The position numbers and the translations under genes were made by a program. Positions 61,045 to 64,000 of a DNA stretch of 64,000 bases are shown here, in pieces; position 1 is the first letter of the stretch, and the number at the start of each line of letters is the position of its first letter. This DNA comes from Schaalia suimastitidis DSM 15538 (GTDB lineage Bacteria > Actinomycetota > Actinomycetes > Actinomycetales > Actinomycetaceae). A model generated the notes under the pieces. The model was given only the letters and a program-made list of their open reading frames with translations, searched no databases and was not told where the DNA came from. The stretch is taken from the NCBI RefSeq assembly GCF_000429105.1, contig NZ_AUBF01000006.1:1-64000 (forward strand), written 5' to 3'.

Positions 61045-61890
61045 TTAACGACCTCCGAATGCGCCCAGCGCGACACCCTTTTCCAGCTGTCGCTGAAGCA
61101 GGACCACGATAAAGATCGATGGCAAAGTCGCCATGGTAACGGCAGCCATCATCGGGCCCCAGTCAGTTCCCCGTTCACCTGAGAACATTTGCAGACCCAA
61201 CGGGATGGTCGCCAAATCAGAATCGTTGACAACGATGAGTGGCCACAGGAAGGTTGACCAATATTCAATAAAGGCGAATACACCGACAACGACGATGGGG
61301 GCTTTCAGCAGCGGCAGCAGCACATGGAAAAGGATGCGCAGGTCACCGCACCCGTCAATACGTGCTGCTTCTTCAAATTCTCCTGGCAGTGACATCAAGA
61401 ATTGGCGGATAAGGAAGGCTCCAAATGCTCCGAATGCGAAGGGAACGATCAGTGCGAAATAGGAGTTCACCAACCCCATCTTTTGCATGCCGATGTACAA
61501 AGGGATGACGAGAACTTCCTGTGGCAGTACCAGTGTGCCAAGGAACAGCAAGAACAGGTGGTCACGGAAACGGAAACGCAGGCGCGCAAATGCGTATGCG
61601 GACAGGACCGACACTGTCATCACGAGGAGTGACCCTAAGGAGGCAACGATGATGGAGTTAAGGATGACCCGCCCAAAGGGGATGGAGGTCATCGCTGACG
61701 GGTAGTTTTCCCACCGAAGCTCAGAACCCATTAGTGACGTGCCCGAAGAGAAGACTTCGGCGGTGGGCTTCAGGGAGGTGACGATCATCCAGAAGAAGGG
61801 GAAGAGGAAGCAGATCGCCAAAAAGGTCAGTGCCACAGAAGAAATGATCTTCGCGAGGCGTTCCTTAGTATGGCGCGAAATATTAGGCAT
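61045..61890 (-). CDS. Carbohydrate ABC transporter permease (MalG type)
   Basis: The 281-residue protein has six membrane segments and the MalG-type EAA loop LPGEFEEAARIDGCGDLRILFHVLLPLLKAP. The N-terminal WMIVTSLKPTAEVF is typical. It is one of two permeases of a CUT1 oligosaccharide importer. The ATG overlaps the MalF-type gene by 8 bases and the stop lies one base before the GH29 start. Confidence 0.94.
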   Translation of the reverse strand: MPNISRHTKERLAKIISSVALTFLAICFLFPFFWMIVTSLKPTAEVFSSGTSLMGSELRWENYPSAMTSIPFGRVILNSIIVASLGSLLVMTVSVLSAYAFARLRFRFRDHLFLLFLGTLVLPQEVLVIPLYIGMQKMGLVNSYFALIVPFAFGAFGAFLIRQFLMSLPGEFEEAARIDGCGDLRILFHVLLPLLKAPIVVVGVFAFIEYWSTFLWPLIVVNDSDLATIPLGLQMFSGERGTDWGPMMAAVTMATLPSIFIVVLLQRQLEKGVALGAFGGR

Positions 61891-62842
61891 CGTAGTTCAC
61901 CCACCTCTTCTGTTGGCTAAATTGCAGGGCGGTCAGCAGCATGACGACAACGAAAAGCACCCATGCCAGTGACGAGGCGTAGCCAAGTTTGTCGAATGCG
62001 AAACCGTTGCGGTACAGGTACAGCACGATGGTATTCGTGGATTCACCTGGGCCACCCATGGTGAGGAAATAGGGTTGTGCGAAGACTTTGAAGGCGCCGA
62101 TAACAGTCATGACAGTGCAGAAGAAGACGGTCGGCGAAATCATTGGGAAAACAACAAGGAAGAAACGGTTCCATGCGTTGGTGCCGTCAATTTTTGCTGC
62201 CTCTAGGACGGAGGTGTTGAGGCCGTTCAGACCTGCCGTCAGCACGACGATGTTGTAACCCAGGCCCTGCCATAGCGACATCACCAGAAGTGATCCCATT
62301 GCCAGTGTTGGGTCGTTGAGCCACGGCACCATGTCGAATCCCAGCTTTTCAAGGGCTGAGTTCACCACGCCTTGGTCGTTCAGAAGCAGGCGCCAAATCA
62401 GAGCATTTCCTGCCATCGGGGTCACTACTGGGATGAAGAAGATGACACGCATGAGGCGTGAAAGCCACTCGGGGACTGATTGCAGCCAGTAGGAGATGGC
62501 AATAGCGATGATGAGGTTGAGAATCGTGTAGGCAATCGCGAAAACCACTGTATTTCGCATGACTGTCCAGAATGCTGGGTCAGCGCCACTAAGCATCCTC
62601 TTGTAGTTGTCCAGTCCAACGAATTCAGCACCGCCATGTAATGACCAGGTGAAAAGGCTGATTACAAGCGAGGCGAGGAGGGGGATCACGATGAAAAGTA
62701 GGAAGCCGATCATCCCCGGCGCGAGGTAAAGGGCAGCTTTCGCCCCATCACCGCGCGGCGTGTCCGCGGAGCGCTTGGCTCCGCGGACACGCTTGGGGTT
62801 CTCAGCGAGTTTCACCGTCGTTGAGGCGGTTGTGGTACTCAC
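61883..62842 (-). CDS. Carbohydrate ABC transporter permease (MalF type)
   Basis: The 319-residue protein has a charged N-terminus, six membrane segments and the MalF-type EAA loop NTSVLEAAKIDGTNAWNRFFLVVFPMISPT. YLAPGMIGFLLFIVIPLLASL is the typical first helix. It partners with the MalG-type permease. The ATPase of this importer is not in the window, as is common for CUT1 systems using a shared MsmK-type ATPase. Confidence 0.94.
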   Translation of the reverse strand: MSTTTASTTVKLAENPKRVRGAKRSADTPRGDGAKAALYLAPGMIGFLLFIVIPLLASLVISLFTWSLHGGAEFVGLDNYKRMLSGADPAFWTVMRNTVVFAIAYTILNLIIAIAISYWLQSVPEWLSRLMRVIFFIPVVTPMAGNALIWRLLLNDQGVVNSALEKLGFDMVPWLNDPTLAMGSLLVMSLWQGLGYNIVVLTAGLNGLNTSVLEAAKIDGTNAWNRFFLVVFPMISPTVFFCTVMTVIGAFKVFAQPYFLTMGGPGESTNTIVLYLYRNGFAFDKLGYASSLAWVLFVVVMLLTALQFSQQKRWVNYDA

Positions 62843-62868
62843 GATAGAACCTTTACATTCTCAGGTGG

Positions 62869-64000
62869 TCACTGTGCAGAGTCAGAAATTGTCTTGAGCA
62901 TATCCGCAGCGGTCTGGGTGCCGCGGTAGCCTTCAGGGCTGTACTGCACAAATGAGGTGGACACTTGGTTCCACACGGAGTTGGTGACCAGTGGCTTGCC
63001 ATTTTCCAGGAGGGTTTCGATGGCGGCAACATTGTCGGCGGCCTTGTTTTCGGCCCAGCGGTCGATCTGGCTGGCGACGGAGGGAACAGTGCCTTGCTTG
63101 GCGGCGACTGCGCCGATGACCTCGGGAGTGACCAGCTTCATGAGGTTAGCGAAGGCAGCTTCTTTGTTTTCGCAGGACTGGGCGATGCCGAAGCCGGAGC
63201 CTTGGATTACCGCTGTGGTCTTGCCTTCGGGGCTGGGGATAACAGCGACACCAAGGTCGTCACCCAGCAATTCGGCGAAGGAGCCGTACATCCACGGGCC
63301 GTCGAAGATCATTGCGGCAGTGCCCGAGGTGAAGGCGCCCTGAGCGACGTCATCGCCGTCAGCTGCTGATGGGGCAAGGGCGACACCGTGGCTGTGGGCA
63401 AGGTCGAAAGCGAATTGAACGCCTTCAACGAAGGCATCTGAGGTGATGGAGAGTTCACCGTCGGTCGTTACTTCGCCGCCGAAGGCGTAGGCGAGGGTAC
63501 CGGGGGCGTTATCCATGAGGCCTGGCTTGAGTGCGACGCCGTATTTTCCGTCAGTGGTCAGTGCCTTGGCATCTGAGAGGAACTGGTCGGTGGTGTAGTC
63601 GGTGCCGGGCAGTTCGAGGCCCGCTGCGGTGAAGAGCGCCTTGTTGTAGAAGAGGACGTCGGGTTCTGCATCATAGGGCAGGGCAAGGATCTGTCCGTCG
63701 ACGGTCATACCAGCCATCATGGCTTCGTTGTAGATGGATACGTCAAGGCCAGCGTTCTTAATGAGGTCATCGAGGGGGGTGAGAATGCCCTGGAGTTCTT
63801 GGGCGCGTGCGGCCTGAGTGGTGAGGATGCAAGGGGCATCCTTGTCGGTCATGCGGGTCTTGACTTTGGTCCAGTAGTCATTGAATGACGGGCCGTCGAA
63901 GGTGAGATTGAAGTTCGGGTCGGCTTCCTTCGCAGCGTCAACGAATGACTGCCATTGAGCGCGGTCATTTGCAGTCGACACCCAGGTGTACATCTCTGCA
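62869..64000 (-). CDS. Carbohydrate-binding protein of the CUT1 importer (N-terminus outside window)
   Basis: At least 377 residues of an extracellular solute-binding protein of family 1 are present: LALPYDAEPDVLFYNKALFTAAGLELPG, ALKPGLMDNAPGTLAYAFGGEV, AAMIFDGPWMYGSFAELLGDDLGV and FVQYSPEGYRGTQTAADML near the end. The frame is still open at 64000; the signal peptide and lipobox must lie beyond. An ATG at 63993 is internal. It captures an oligosaccharide, perhaps fucosylated given the GH29 gene of this operon. Confidence 0.93.
   Translation of the reverse strand, partial: AEMYTWVSTANDRAQWQSFVDAAKEADPNFNLTFDGPSFNDYWTKVKTRMTDKDAPCILTTQAARAQELQGILTPLDDLIKNAGLDVSIYNEAMMAGMTVDGQILALPYDAEPDVLFYNKALFTAAGLELPGTDYTTDQFLSDAKALTTDGKYGVALKPGLMDNAPGTLAYAFGGEVTTDGELSITSDAFVEGVQFAFDLAHSHGVALAPSAADGDDVAQGAFTSGTAAMIFDGPWMYGSFAELLGDDLGVAVIPSPEGKTTAVIQGSGFGIAQSCENKEAAFANLMKLVTPEVIGAVAAKQGTVPSVASQIDRWAENKAADNVAAIETLLENGKPLVTNSVWNQVSTSFVQYSPEGYRGTQTAADMLKTISDSAQ

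Overview
The window looks like the chromosome of a moderately high-G+C Gram-positive actinobacterium, most like the Actinomycetaceae (Actinomyces/Schaalia type). The evidence is the actinobacterial families DUF2510, DUF4235, DUF4921 and the single-domain sterol-carrier family, a sortase-anchored surface enzyme with an LAKTG signal, a class Ib NrdF, GTG starts, and many terminators that are long perfect hairpins without U-tracts. The genus is inferred, not proven. No phage, insertion sequence, CRISPR array or rRNA was seen. One tRNA gene, tRNA-Ser(CGA), is present.

Layout. 1-11,300: tail of an unknown gene and a lipoprotein; a P-loop kinase; a thiamine ABC transporter behind a TPP riboswitch; a LacI regulator and a ChvE/GguAB-type sugar ABC transporter. 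11,300-21,800: Nudix hydrolase, AspT-type transporter, a tightly overlapping four-gene operon (two bitopic coiled-coil proteins, a zeta-carbonic-anhydrase-like protein, an S4 RNA-binding protein), a PadR/ABC/FtsX operon and an unknown protein with an HNH-associated repeat. 21,900-40,700: a heterodimeric ABC exporter, aldo/keto reductase, ACT protein, DUF4921 protein, an orphan ThiB-like lipoprotein, DUF4235, sterol-carrier protein, OPT transporter, tRNA-Ser, patatin, oligopeptidase B, an RNase HI fusion, AzlCD and an S33 peptidase. 40,800-48,700: a very large wall-anchored GH95 fucosidase, an Asp/Cys-rich membrane protein, NrdF, a YbjQ protein and a DUF1684 protein. 48,800-59,100: a myo-inositol catabolic locus (iolG, iolE, iolA, iolD, iolB, iolC, a GntR regulator and a transaldolase-family enzyme). 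59,700-64,000: an intracellular GH29 fucosidase in an operon with an oligosaccharide ABC importer that runs off the right edge.

How the genes fit together. The theme is scavenging from a host or plant-like environment: inositol is degraded, fucosylated glycans are trimmed at the surface by GH95 and inside by GH29 after ABC import, peptides are imported and cleaved, and thiamine is imported under riboswitch control.

The least explained signals are: (i) a family of 41-bp imperfect palindromes spaced exactly 83 bp apart at two distant intergenic loci; (ii) a transaldolase-family gene in an iol locus that shows no iolJ aldolase, with a shared TTGTATnRACA-like motif at two iol-associated intergenic regions; (iii) the translationally coupled operon carrying a zeta-carbonic-anhydrase-like metal site; and (iv) a ThiB-like binding protein without a transporter.
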